Below, one piece after another: positions 43,817 to 54,109 of a stretch of 64,000 nt of DNA; position 1 is the stretch's first letter; every line of letters begins with the position of its first letter. The notes beneath the pieces were generated by a model. The model did no database searches and had not been told where the DNA came from. It saw only the letters and a list, made by a program, of their open reading frames with translations. The translations under genes and the position numbers were made by a program. The stretch comes from Phycisphaeraceae bacterium. Lineage in GTDB: Bacteria > Planctomycetota > Phycisphaerae > Phycisphaerales > UBA1924. The DNA is taken from NCBI GenBank assembly GCA_007693965.1, contig RECQ01000053.1:1-64000 (forward strand), in the 5' to 3' direction.

Positions 43817-43864
43817 GGTCGACGCATCCTACTTCGAGAAATTCCCGCCGCCCGATTCGGAGCA

Positions 43865-44959
43865 ATGCAGACAATGGTGAAACCAGCCTCCGGCGAATAC
43901 GTCATCGATCTGGACCTCGTCTCCAAGACCTACAAGGGCGATGTGCAGGCCCTGCGCGAGGTCTCGATGCGGGTCCACCGCGGCGAGATCTTCGGCCTGC
44001 TCGGCCCCAACGGCGCCGGCAAGTCCACGCTGGTGAAGGTGCTGCTGACGATCGTGCGCCCAACCAAGTGCAGCGGCGGAATGCTGGGTGAGCCCGTCGG
44101 CCACAAGCCCACGCTCGCCCGCGTCGGCTACCTCCCCGAGCACCTGCGCTTCCCCGACTATCTCACCGGCGAGCAGGCGGTGGACTACTTCGGCGCCCTC
44201 GCGGGCACGCCGCGCAGGCGGAGGCGCGAGAACACCGACCGACTCCTCGCGCTCGTCGGCATGGAGGCGTGGCGGAAAAAGAAGATCAAGGGCTACTCGA
44301 AGGGCATGAAGCAGCGCATCGGCATCGCCCAGGCGCTGATGAACGACCCCGACATCGTCTTTCTGGATGAGCCCACCGACGGCGTCGACCCGGTGGGCCG
44401 GCGCGACATCCGCAATCTCATCGTGGCCCTGCGCGACGAGGGCAAGACCGTCTTCGTCAACAGCCATCTGCTCAGCGAGCTGGAGATGGTGAGCGACCGC
44501 GTGGCCATTCTGGTGCAGGGCGTGGTGGCGAAGCAGGGGACGATCGACGAGCTCACGAGCGACCAGCGACGCTACGAGATCGGCTGCACGCCCGCGCCGG
44601 GGTCGAACCTGCTGCAGTCGCTCCGCGCTGTGCTCCCCGCCCGCTTCGAGCCGACGCCCGAGGGCGAGACGCCCACCAGGCTCGTCGGCGCCCTCAATAA
44701 CACCGGCGAATCGATCGAGGTACTGCCGATGGGGCTGATCACCATCGGCAGCGCCGACCCGGAGCGGGCCCAGCCCGTCATCGACGCCCTCCGCGGCGCC
44801 GGCGCGACGATTCGATTCGTCAGGCCGCACCGGCCGTCGCTGGAGGATCTGTTCATGCAGGCCGTCACCGACCCCGAGACCGGCGAGGCGCTCCTGCCCG
44901 GCGCCGCTGACCAGAAGAAGAAACCGAGCCGACCCGCGAGCGCAGGAGGCCGGTCATGA
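43865..44959 (+). CDS. ABC transporter ATP-binding protein (ABC-2 exporter type)
   Basis: A 364-residue ATPase. Walker A is GPNGAGKST, signature YSKGMKQRIGIAQAL, Walker B IVFLDEPTDGVDPVGRR and the switch His in NSHLLSELE. The C-terminal 120 residues match the regulatory tail of NatA/drug-export ATPases. It pairs with the permease that overlaps it by four bases. ATG 43865 has GGAG only two bases before it; ATG 43874 is better spaced and may be the true start. Confidence 0.92.
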   Translation: MQTMVKPASGEYVIDLDLVSKTYKGDVQALREVSMRVHRGEIFGLLGPNGAGKSTLVKVLLTIVRPTKCSGGMLGEPVGHKPTLARVGYLPEHLRFPDYLTGEQAVDYFGALAGTPRRRRRENTDRLLALVGMEAWRKKKIKGYSKGMKQRIGIAQALMNDPDIVFLDEPTDGVDPVGRRDIRNLIVALRDEGKTVFVNSHLLSELEMVSDRVAILVQGVVAKQGTIDELTSDQRRYEIGCTPAPGSNLLQSLRAVLPARFEPTPEGETPTRLVGALNNTGESIEVLPMGLITIGSADPERAQPVIDALRGAGATIRFVRPHRPSLEDLFMQAVTDPETGEALLPGAADQKKKPSRPASAGGRS

Positions 44960-46113
44960 TCCAGACGCTCGCCATCTTCGTCGACGCCTACCGGGCGCTG
45001 AACGCGCGGAAGCTCTTCTGGATCGCGCTCATTCTCTCCGGCGTGGTCGTCCTCGCCTTCGCGGCGGTGGGGATCAACGAGGAGGGGCTCAGCTTCTTCG
45101 GCTGGCAGACCAGCCTGCCGCCGAATACAGCGATTTTCCCGGCTGAACTCTTCTACAAAACCATGTTCCTCACGCTGGGGGTGAACTTCTGGATCGCCTG
45201 GATCGCCACCATCCTGGCGCTGGTGACAACCGCCGGCATCATCCCCGATCTAGTGACCGAAGGCTCGGTCGATCTCACGCTCAGCAAGCCCATCGGGCGC
45301 GTGCGGCTGTTCCTCACCAAGTACATCAGCGGTTTGCTCTTTGTCGCACTGCAGATCAGCGTCTTCAGCGCCGCGAGCTTTCTGGTGCTCGGTCTGCGCG
45401 GCGGAGTGTGGGTTCCCGCCGTCTTCATCGCCATCCCGATGGTGATCCTCTTCTTCAGCTACCTCTTCTGTGTCTGCGCTCTTCTTGGGCTGCTGACGAA
45501 GAGCACCGTCGCTTCGCTGCTGCTGACGCTGCTCTTCTGGTTCGCGATCTTCGGCGTCCATACGACCGAATCGATCCTGCTGTGGACGAAAGTCTCGCAG
45601 GAGCAGCGCATTATTGCGATCCAGGACGACATCGAGCGGCGCGAGCAGGAACTCGAACGGATGCGACAAGGCGACGGGCGCGGCATCGGCGCCGGCGTGA
45701 TGGACGCCGTCCGTCTTCCTGGGCGCGAACGGGCTCTGGAGCGCCAGCGCGAGCGGCTTGTGGAGCGCGAGGAAACCGCCCGCACCTGGCGGCGCGTGCA
45801 CATGGGCGCCTTCGCCGTCAAGACGGTCCTGCCCAAGACCTCCGAGACCATCGGACTCATCGAACGCTGGCTCATCGACCTCGCCGAATTGCCCGACATG
45901 CAGGAGCCGCCGCAGCCCATCCTCCCCGAGGAGATCACTGAAGACGCCGAGGATGTCGAGTTCATGGACCCGGCGTTGCAGGAAAACGTGACGCGGGAGA
46001 TCCAGGAGCGCATCCGCGAACGCTCCGTCGCGTGGATCATCGGCACATCGCTGGTCTTCCAGGCGGGCGTGCTGGGGATCGCGTGCCTGATCTTCAGGAG
46101 GCGGGATTTCTAG
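44956..46113 (+). CDS. ABC-2 type transporter permease
   Basis: A 385-residue membrane protein with about six helices, including KLFWIALILSGVVVLAFAAV, FWIAWIATILALVTTAGIIP and the final WIIGTSLVFQAGVLGIACLI. The motif LVTEGSVDLTLSKPIGRVRL is typical of ABC-2 permeases. A charged helical insert of about 110 residues (about 215-330, rich in Arg/Glu, coiled-coil-like) sits between the fifth and sixth helices, probably extracytoplasmic or cytoplasmic by topology not resolved here. The cargo is unknown. ATGA overlap with the ATPase. Confidence 0.88.
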   Translation: MIQTLAIFVDAYRALNARKLFWIALILSGVVVLAFAAVGINEEGLSFFGWQTSLPPNTAIFPAELFYKTMFLTLGVNFWIAWIATILALVTTAGIIPDLVTEGSVDLTLSKPIGRVRLFLTKYISGLLFVALQISVFSAASFLVLGLRGGVWVPAVFIAIPMVILFFSYLFCVCALLGLLTKSTVASLLLTLLFWFAIFGVHTTESILLWTKVSQEQRIIAIQDDIERREQELERMRQGDGRGIGAGVMDAVRLPGRERALERQRERLVEREETARTWRRVHMGAFAVKTVLPKTSETIGLIERWLIDLAELPDMQEPPQPILPEEITEDAEDVEFMDPALQENVTREIQERIRERSVAWIIGTSLVFQAGVLGIACLIFRRRDF

Positions 46114-46126
46114 TTTTTCGAAGAAA

Positions 46127-46157
46127 GCTCACGCAGAGTTGCAGGGATCGCGGAGGG
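46127..46157 (+). repeat. dispersed inverted-repeat element, left half
   Basis: GCTCACGCAGAGTTGCAGGG and the following GC-rich bases match the left arm of the complete element at 57145-57268. Its partner arm is at 46700-46730 in inverted orientation, beyond a lipoprotein gene. Confidence 0.6.
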
Positions 46158-46173
46158 GAGGCAGGAAGGACCG

Positions 46174-46671
46174 ATGATCAACGCGCCGTCAAACTTCCAT
46201 TTATCGCTGCTGCTTCTCGCGTCTCTTTTTCTGTCAGGATGCACGTGCAATGAGCGCATCACTGTGGTGAACGAGACGGAGCGAGCACTGGATGTTCAGG
46301 TGTTTCTGCCCGAGACATCCTACAGCTTTCACGGCTGGCGAAGCATATTTCACACTTGCCAGTATGAGATCACCATGGCGCCTGGCGAATCATGGTCCAC
46401 GCAGCGCGCGATTCGATCGGACGCTCTTTCCCCTTCTGTATCACATGGGGGTACGGCGACATCACTGCGCATCCGCCCGACGCGATCGGTCGCGTATCCC
46501 TGGCGGACATTTTCGCTGGGCGGCGACTCCCCGCTCTCGGCTCGGATCACGGGCGACCCGATGGATGACCCGGACGCCTTCGCGATCATGGTGACCTCGC
46601 CTCCGAGGGACCCCCGACCCGCGCGAGAACTGACTGACGGAAATCTCGATCGGCAGTTCGAGCGCCGCTAG
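46174..46671 (+). CDS. small lipoprotein, unknown function
   Basis: A 165-residue predicted lipoprotein: hydrophobic SLLLLASLFLSGC gives lipobox LSGC (Cys23). The mature part is a beta-rich domain (ITVVNETERALDVQVFLPET) resembling small surface sandwich domains without a named family. AGGAAGGA precedes ATG 46174. The gene is bracketed by two halves of a dispersed inverted repeat (46127 and 46700), which suggests insertion into that element or transfer with it. Confidence 0.72.
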   Translation: MINAPSNFHLSLLLLASLFLSGCTCNERITVVNETERALDVQVFLPETSYSFHGWRSIFHTCQYEITMAPGESWSTQRAIRSDALSPSVSHGGTATSLRIRPTRSVAYPWRTFSLGGDSPLSARITGDPMDDPDAFAIMVTSPPRDPRPARELTDGNLDRQFERR

Positions 46672-46699
46672 AGGCCGAATTGAGCATGGCGAAAGGCGC

Positions 46700-46730
46700 T
46701 GCTCTGCGCGCTCTGCGCCTCCGCGTGAGC
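46700..46730 (-). repeat. dispersed inverted-repeat element, right half
   Basis: Read on the minus strand it begins GCTCACGCGGAGGCGCAGAG, matching the left half at 46127 in its first eight bases and overall pattern. It ends eight bases before the proC stop. Confidence 0.6.
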
Positions 46731-46738
46731 CAACCCCA

Positions 46739-47581
46739 TCACCGCCCAAGCTCCGCCCCCCGATCCCGCGCCGCCAGCGCCGCGTGCACGATCGACTCCA
46801 TCACCCCCGACTCATCCATCGAATTCGTCGCCGCCTCCGTCGTGCCGCGCTTGCTCGTGACCGCGGCCCGCAGTTCGCTCGCAGACTCCTCCGAGCTAGC
46901 AAGCAGCATCCCTGCGCCGCGGATCGTCTGGCGCACGATCCTGTCCGCCGTCTGTTCATCAAATCCCATCTCCACGCCCGCCTTCGCCATCGCCTCGGCG
47001 AGGTAGAAGACATACGCCGGCCCCGAGCCCGCGAGAGCCGTGTAGGCGTCCATGAGTGATTCATCGATGCGGACCACCTCGCCGCAGGCGTCGAAGAGCG
47101 ACATCGCCAGCGCCTCGTCGCCCGGCTGCGTCCCGGCGCCGAGCGCCACCGCCGACATGCCCTCGCCGATGCGCGCCGGCGTGTTCGGCATCACGCGCAC
47201 CACACGCGCGCCGCCGCCGAGCGCTTCGCGGATGCGCGCGCTGCGCGTTCCCGCCAGGATCGAGATGACCACCCGGCCTTCGCCGCCCATCAGCGGCGCC
47301 AGCGTCGACGCCACATCCGGGAAGACCTGCGGCTTCACCGCCAGCAGCAGGGGGGCGGCGCTTTCCAGGTGCGGCCCGAGGTCCTCGACGCGCGCCGCCG
47401 TCGCCATGATCCGACCGCCGAAGGCGTCCGGTCGTTCGAAGATCGCGCGGCGCCCGGCGTCGGGCTCACACACCACGAAACGGGCGGGACGGGCCGATTC
47501 TGCGCTCGCAGCGCCCTCGATGATGGCGCGGGCCATCGCCCCGCCGCCGATGACCACCAGCGTTTCCATCTGTGTCTTCAT
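46739..47581 (-). CDS. proC: pyrroline-5-carboxylate reductase
   Basis: A 280-residue NAD(P)H enzyme making the last step of proline synthesis. The Rossmann motif is VVIGGGAMARAI (8-20), followed by LLLAVKPQVFPDV. VVRVMPNTPARIGEG and DAYTALAGSGPAYVFYLAEA are diagnostic. The C-terminal VTSKRGTTEAA motif is the family's VTSPGGTTxxG block with Lys-Arg at the Pro-Gly position. Length is standard (about 270). ATG 47581 follows GGGAGCG. It diverges from accA. Confidence 0.96.
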   Translation of the reverse strand: MKTQMETLVVIGGGAMARAIIEGAASAESARPARFVVCEPDAGRRAIFERPDAFGGRIMATAARVEDLGPHLESAAPLLLAVKPQVFPDVASTLAPLMGGEGRVVISILAGTRSARIREALGGGARVVRVMPNTPARIGEGMSAVALGAGTQPGDEALAMSLFDACGEVVRIDESLMDAYTALAGSGPAYVFYLAEAMAKAGVEMGFDEQTADRIVRQTIRGAGMLLASSEESASELRAAVTSKRGTTEAATNSMDESGVMESIVHAALAARDRGAELGR

Positions 47582-47718
47582 GGTTCGGATCGCTCCCGGG
47601 CCGATGATACGGACAGGGCCCTCGACCCGCCCTGCGTTCGATCGGCCGGCTCCGTGGCCCTACAATGCTGGCCGTCCAGATTCCCGCCCTCATTCGTCGC
47701 CATCATTGCTCATTCGCG

Positions 47719-48747
47719 ATGTCCACAACGTATCAGCTCGAATTCGAAAGGCCGCTCCGCGAGATGGAGCGCCAGATGGAGGTCATCGAGGCCGAGATCG
47801 CTGCGGTCTCGCGCGATGACAACGCCGATGTCTCGAAGCCGGTGATCGAGCTGGAGCGCCTGCGCGACAAGTGGCGCGACGAGCTGGACCGCCTCTACAG
47901 CAATCTCACGCCGTGGGACACCGTCCGCGTCGCCCGCCACCCGCGCCGGCCGCAGACGCGCGACTACATCGGCATGATCTTCAAGGACTTCTGCGAGCTG
48001 CACGGCGACCGTCGCTACGGCGACGACCCCGCGATCGTGACCGGCTTCGCGCGTCTTGGTTCGATCAAGTGTCTGATCGTGGGCCACCACAAGGGGCGCA
48101 CCACGCGTGAGAAGCTGGCGTGTCACTTCGGTTGTGCGCACCCGGAGGGATATCGCAAGGCGCTCTCGAAGATGCAACTGGCGGAGAAGTTCGGTCTGCC
48201 CATCATCACCTTCGTCGACACACCCGGCGCCTACCCCGGCCTCGGCGCCGAGCAGCGCGGCCAGGCCGAGGCGATTGCTGTCAACCTGCGCGAGATGAGC
48301 AGGCTCAAGACGCCCATCGTCAGTGTCGTGATCGGCGAGGGCGGGTCGGGCGGCGCGCTGGGCATCGCGGTGTCGGACAAGGTCGCGATGCTGGAGCACG
48401 CGTGGTACTCGGTCATCAGCCCCGAGGGGTGCGCTGCGATCCTGTGGAAGAAGGCCAACGAAGAGAACAACAACGCCGCGGCCGTGGCGTTGAACCTCAC
48501 CGCCGCCAACAACCTGCGCCTCGGCATCATCGACGAGTCGATCCCCGAGCCCCCCGGCGGCGCCCACCGCGACCCCGAAGCCGCGGCGGAGTCCATACGT
48601 AAGTGGCTGACCGAGCGGCTTCGCGACCTCAAGCGTATCAAGCCGGCCAACCTGCCGGGACGTCGGTACCAGCGGTTCCGCAAGCTGGGCGAGTGCTCTC
48701 AAGTTGAGTCTGAACAAGAGGTTGCGGCTGTTGAAACGGCTGGGTGA
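47719..48747 (+). CDS. accA: acetyl-CoA carboxylase carboxyltransferase subunit alpha
   Basis: A 342-residue subunit that moves carboxyl from biotin to acetyl-CoA for fatty acid synthesis. Diagnostic blocks are LEFERPLREMERQ, WDTVRVARHPRRPQTRDYI, FGCAHPEGYRKALSKMQLAE, FVDTPGAYPGLGAEQRGQAE and IGEGGSGGALGIAVSDKVAM. The C-terminal helix region is complete and is followed by a short non-conserved tail. TACAAT at 47661-47666 is a good -10 box. The beta subunit is not adjacent. Confidence 0.97.
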   Translation: MSTTYQLEFERPLREMERQMEVIEAEIAAVSRDDNADVSKPVIELERLRDKWRDELDRLYSNLTPWDTVRVARHPRRPQTRDYIGMIFKDFCELHGDRRYGDDPAIVTGFARLGSIKCLIVGHHKGRTTREKLACHFGCAHPEGYRKALSKMQLAEKFGLPIITFVDTPGAYPGLGAEQRGQAEAIAVNLREMSRLKTPIVSVVIGEGGSGGALGIAVSDKVAMLEHAWYSVISPEGCAAILWKKANEENNNAAAVALNLTAANNLRLGIIDESIPEPPGGAHRDPEAAAESIRKWLTERLRDLKRIKPANLPGRRYQRFRKLGECSQVESEQEVAAVETAG

Positions 48748-48898
48748 TCCGGCGCCCGTAGGGCTGAGGCGCCACGAGATTCCGCCCCAGTGCATTGACC
48801 CCTCGTCGCGGTGGGGATACCCTCCCCGATTCTGCGGCCGGATCGCTGCCACTGAAGCGCAGCACGGCGACCTCTGAACACGCATCCGGGATGGAGCC

Positions 48899-49861
48899 GT
48901 GGCGAAAAAGAAGAAGTCGTCGCAATCGAGCAAGAAGAAGGCCACGTCCTCCTCTTCGAAGAAGAAGACTCGCTCTCCCGCCGCCAAGAAATCCGCGACA
49001 AAGAAGACAAAAAAATCCACCGCCGGCGCCAGTGCGTCCAAAGTGAAAAAGAAGAAAACAGCCGCCCCGAAGAAGTCCGCGGCTGGAGGCGCCTCCGTGA
49101 AGAAGAAGACCAGCGCCGCCACCGGCGCTTCGCGCACCGCGAAAACCGCCAAGACGGCGAAGTCCACGGCGAAGTCCACGGCGAAGTCCGGCGCAAAGCC
49201 GACCGTATCGAAAGCTTCGAGCTCGAAGGCGCCCGCTGCGGAGGCGACCGGATCCAGGTCCGCGAAGAAGCCGACGCGGAAGAAAGTCTCGGCGCCCTCC
49301 GGCGCCAAGTCCAAGAGCGCCAAGACCACCAAGGCAGATGCGAACAAGCCCAAGCCCGAGACCAGTCTGGCCGACGCCAAGGCCGCGGCCTCGCGCCTGG
49401 CCGCCGCTGCGGGCCTTCGTCCGGTCGAGGCGATCATCTCCAACGGGGACGAGGGCGCCATCGCCGCCAAGCGGCTCACCAAGTCGCCACTCGGGAAGCG
49501 GGATCTCGACAAGTTCCGGGCCATTCTGCTCGAGAAGCGCAATGAAGTCTTCGGCGATGTGACGGGCATGGAGACGGAGGCCCTCGGCGGCAAGAGTGGC
49601 TCGCTCAGCTCGATGCCGCAGCACATGGCGGACCAGGGTTCGGATGAATATGACCAGTCGCTCGCCCTCGGCCTCGCCGAGAGCCAGCGCCGACTGCTCA
49701 AGGACATTGACGACGCGCTGGATCGCATCGAAGCCGGCGCCTATGGCGTCTGCGAAGCGCTGGGCATCGCGATCCCCAAGTCGCGCCTCGAGGCGACTCC
49801 GTGGACGCGTTATTCCCTCGAGGGCGCCCGTCTTCACGATCAACGCCAGTACGCGAGGTAA
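48899..49861 (+). CDS. TraR/DksA-family regulator with histone H1-like N-terminal tail
   Basis: A 320-residue protein in two parts. The first 150 residues are almost only Lys, Ala, Ser and Thr (KKKxS, AKTAKSTAK-type runs), like histone H1 or bacterial AlgP/Hc1 tails that bind DNA. The C-terminal 110 residues are DksA-like: DLDKFRAILLEKRNEVFGDV, DQGSDEYDQSLALGLAESQR, IEAGAYGVCEALGIAIPKSR. The zinc finger is degraded: one Cys of four remains, yet IPKSRLEATPWTRY is kept. It may bind RNA polymerase without zinc. GTG 48899 has GGAG two bases upstream. lspA follows by 7 bp. Confidence 0.8.
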   Translation: MAKKKKSSQSSKKKATSSSSKKKTRSPAAKKSATKKTKKSTAGASASKVKKKKTAAPKKSAAGGASVKKKTSAATGASRTAKTAKTAKSTAKSTAKSGAKPTVSKASSSKAPAAEATGSRSAKKPTRKKVSAPSGAKSKSAKTTKADANKPKPETSLADAKAAASRLAAAAGLRPVEAIISNGDEGAIAAKRLTKSPLGKRDLDKFRAILLEKRNEVFGDVTGMETEALGGKSGSLSSMPQHMADQGSDEYDQSLALGLAESQRRLLKDIDDALDRIEAGAYGVCEALGIAIPKSRLEATPWTRYSLEGARLHDQRQYAR

Positions 49862-49868
49862 TCGTCCA

Positions 49869-50585
49869 GTGAGCGGCTCCACCGGCGAACAGGGAGGCGT
49901 CGCCCGCAGCGAGCCTGTCCCGAACGCGAATCAGGAGTTACCCGCGTGGCGATCCCGCTCCGCCTGGGTGACGCTTGTGTCGGTGGTCATCATCGGGGTC
50001 GCGATTGACCTGATCAGCAAGGCGCTTGCATTCCGTCACGTCGCAGGCGATCCGGTGCGGTTCAATCGCGAGCAGGCGCTTGCGCTTCCGCCATCGCAGA
50101 TCAACCAGCTCATCCCGCAGCATGAGCCGGTGCGCGTCATTCCGCTGCTGCTTGATTTTCAGCTCGTCCTGAATCCGGGAGCGGTCTTCGGTGTGGGGCC
50201 GGGAAGGCGGATTTTCTTTGTCATCTTCACGGTGGCGGCGATCGGCTTCGCGATGTGGATCTTTGCGCACTGGACGCGGGCCGCCAGCCGCTGGGCCCAC
50301 ATCGGCATCGGCCTCGTGGTGGCGGGGGGGCTCGGCAACCTGTACGACCGGATGGTCTATGGCTGCGTGCGCGATTTCATTCATCCGCTGCCGCGGGTGG
50401 ATCTGCCCTTCGGCATCACCTGGCCCGGCGGCGCCACCGGCGTCTGGCCGTGGGTGAGCAACGTGGCGGACGCATTCCTGCTCATCGGCATCGCGCTGCT
50501 TATCGCCTCGCTGTGGCGGAACCCGGCGCCGCCAAAGCCGGAGCGCGAGAAGGCAGCTCCCGAATCATCACGAAGCGGACGCTGA
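49869..50585 (+). CDS. lspA: lipoprotein signal peptidase II
   Basis: A 238-residue inner membrane aspartyl protease that cuts lipoprotein signal peptides. Four membrane helices are present. Motifs are DLISKAL (helix 1), LNPGAVFGVG, VVAGGLGNLYDRMVYGCVRD with catalytic Asp169, and WVSNVADAF with catalytic Asp201. An insert of about 35 residues (about 57-92) follows helix 1, making it longer than E. coli LspA (164). GTG 49869 lies seven bases after the dksA-like stop, so the two are probably one operon. Several lipoproteins in this window are likely substrates. Confidence 0.93.
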   Translation: MSGSTGEQGGVARSEPVPNANQELPAWRSRSAWVTLVSVVIIGVAIDLISKALAFRHVAGDPVRFNREQALALPPSQINQLIPQHEPVRVIPLLLDFQLVLNPGAVFGVGPGRRIFFVIFTVAAIGFAMWIFAHWTRAASRWAHIGIGLVVAGGLGNLYDRMVYGCVRDFIHPLPRVDLPFGITWPGGATGVWPWVSNVADAFLLIGIALLIASLWRNPAPPKPEREKAAPESSRSGR

Positions 50586-50614
50586 CCGCGCCAGCGATCA
50601 GCGGCGCCTCGCCC

Positions 50615-51565
50615 TCAGGACGTCAACCCGACGGGATCACGCAGCGTGTGCGCATGCAGCGGAAAACTCGGCGTGTACGCCTCCGCCCTCATGACCGTGT
50701 GCCCGCGCTCGCCTGTGTACGAAATCGCTTCCCCGGCGCCGGCGGACGTCAACGACGCCGGCTTGTACCCCAGGCCCTTCACGCCGCGCTCATGTATTCG
50801 CACCAGATTGGGCCTGCGATCTCCGATCTCGTCCGGCCCGCACGCCCGGCACGCCACGGCGAGTCGGGCGTACTGCGGCCTGGTGTGGGCAAGCTCGATC
50901 GTCTGCAGCACATCGAAGCAGCACAGCCGGGCCATGCCCTCGACGGCGCCGCGCGAAGGCAGCCAATAGGTGGTCGGCTCGATGTACTGATCATCCTCGC
51001 TGTTGAGGAACATCGTCGGTCCTTCGAGCCCGGCGTGGAACGCCGTCTCCAGGATGAGCAGGCCGCCCGGACGCAGCAGTTTGCGGCACTCGGAGAACGC
51101 CCGCACCGGATCCAGCATGTGATCCAGCATGTGGTAGAGCACGCCGGCGCAGATGATGAGGTCGAAGGACTCGGCCTCGAAGGCGCCCTCAAGCCCGTCG
51201 ATCAGCACGTCGGGTCGGTAATCGATCTCGATGCCCAGCAGCTCGCTCGTGAGGCGGAATTCGGGCCGGTCTTGAATATCCGTGGCCGCGACGCTCGCGG
51301 CGCCGAGCTTCGCCAGCCCGTGCGCGACCAGCCCGGAATAGGTTCCGATGTCCAGGCATCGCAGCCCGCCGATTTCGACGCGGCTGAGAAGTTCGAAGAC
51401 GGGGTAGAGCGTGGAATTGGGGGGCAGGTGCGCGGGGAACCGCCCCCGAGTCTGGAAGTCGCCGAAGTCGATGGCGTGGAACCACCTGATGGCGTCGGCC
51501 TTCTTGCGGAGCGCAGCGCGGGAGGCCTGATCAAACGTGTGTGCGATGGCGGTGGTGGTGCTCAT
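50615..51565 (-). CDS. class I SAM-dependent methyltransferase, CmoB-like
   Basis: A 316-residue Rossmann methyltransferase. RKKADAIRWFHAIDFGDFQT resembles the N-terminal part of tRNA U34 carboxymethyl/mo5U methyltransferases (CmoB-like). LRCLDIGTYSGLVAHGLAKL is SAM motif I, AATDI the acidic end of strand 2, and FDLIICAGVLYHMLDHMLDP the post-I/motif II region. A substrate cannot be fixed; CmoB-like proteins of other lineages act on various small molecules. ATG 51565 follows GAGGAGCG. It converges on lspA with 29 bp between. Confidence 0.85.
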   Translation of the reverse strand: MSTTTAIAHTFDQASRAALRKKADAIRWFHAIDFGDFQTRGRFPAHLPPNSTLYPVFELLSRVEIGGLRCLDIGTYSGLVAHGLAKLGAASVAATDIQDRPEFRLTSELLGIEIDYRPDVLIDGLEGAFEAESFDLIICAGVLYHMLDHMLDPVRAFSECRKLLRPGGLLILETAFHAGLEGPTMFLNSEDDQYIEPTTYWLPSRGAVEGMARLCCFDVLQTIELAHTRPQYARLAVACRACGPDEIGDRRPNLVRIHERGVKGLGYKPASLTSAGAGEAISYTGERGHTVMRAEAYTPSFPLHAHTLRDPVGLTS

Positions 51566-51707
51566 GTCGCTCCTCGTGAGGGGGCGGAATCTGTGGACGC
51601 GATCCGGGGAGCCCAGGGCGCAGCTCCCACGATTCTCTATCGACCGGCGCCACCCGATCCGCTTTGAAACGAAGGACTGCGCCCGCATCCTGTAGCCCGG
51701 TGGCCTG

Positions 51708-51974
51708 ATGCTGCAGGCGATCGATCACTCCATTTTTGTCGAGCCGCGCGAGCTCACCCTCGTGGAGGCCTCCCGCAGGGCCGGCGACGATCCGGAGCAC
51801 GGTCTTGAATGGATCGGGCCGCCGCGGATCGATTCGAGCGTGACCTTCCGCTGCGACCACGCCTCGAACTCCGACATGACGATGGCGAACTGGAACCACA
51901 TCGCCCCGCGCCTGCGCGAGCAGCGCGAGGTGTCGCAATCGGTGAGCATCGCGGCGGGGTGGCGGAAGCGGTGA
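51708..51974 (+). CDS. possible small protein, unknown
   Basis: An 88-codon frame with no recognised family. It has a fairly ordinary amino acid mix (IDHSIFVEPRELTLVEASRR, SVTFRCDHASNSDMTMANWN) rather than the Arg/Pro/Ala excess of spurious frames, which is the main support. GGTGG precedes ATG 51708. It could also be the remnant of a longer gene. It sits in the 567 bp between the methyltransferase start and lepA. Confidence 0.4.
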   Translation: MLQAIDHSIFVEPRELTLVEASRRAGDDPEHGLEWIGPPRIDSSVTFRCDHASNSDMTMANWNHIAPRLREQREVSQSVSIAAGWRKR

Positions 51975-52001
51975 GGCGGAGGGTTGCGCGCGACGTGGGG
52001 G

Positions 52002-52100
52002 ACCCTCGCTCGCGCTTCGGGCTCGTTTTCGCCGGTCTCGACGTGAAGGACCCGCAGTATCGGTATCGCACATCAACGAGCCCGAAGCGCCAGCGAGGGA
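52002..52100. repeat. REP-like inverted repeat upstream of the methyltransferase gene
   Basis: Two arms of 26 bases face each other across 47 bp. The right arm reads AACGAGCCCGAAGCGCCAGC and onward (52075-52100), and the left arm (52002-52027) is its reverse complement at 24 of 26 positions. The right arm is followed by more palindromic GC-rich DNA. Sequences of this type are dispersed in planctomycete genomes. Confidence 0.75.
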
Positions 52101-52132
52101 CGGCCCTTCGCTCGCGCCGAGCCGCGCCGTGC

Positions 52133-53944
<1,812 letters not shown>

Positions 53945-54109
53945 GGTGGGATGGCCGCCGCCGCGGACGCGGGGGGTGCGAGGCGCCCGATGGGGGCGGG
54001 GATTCTAGAGCCTATCCGGGGGCGCGTGGGGCAAACCGCGTCGTGGAAACAAACTATCCGTTGTTCAGAGCGTCGCGCTGAACGTCGCAGGGACGATCCC
54101 GGGCGGAAA

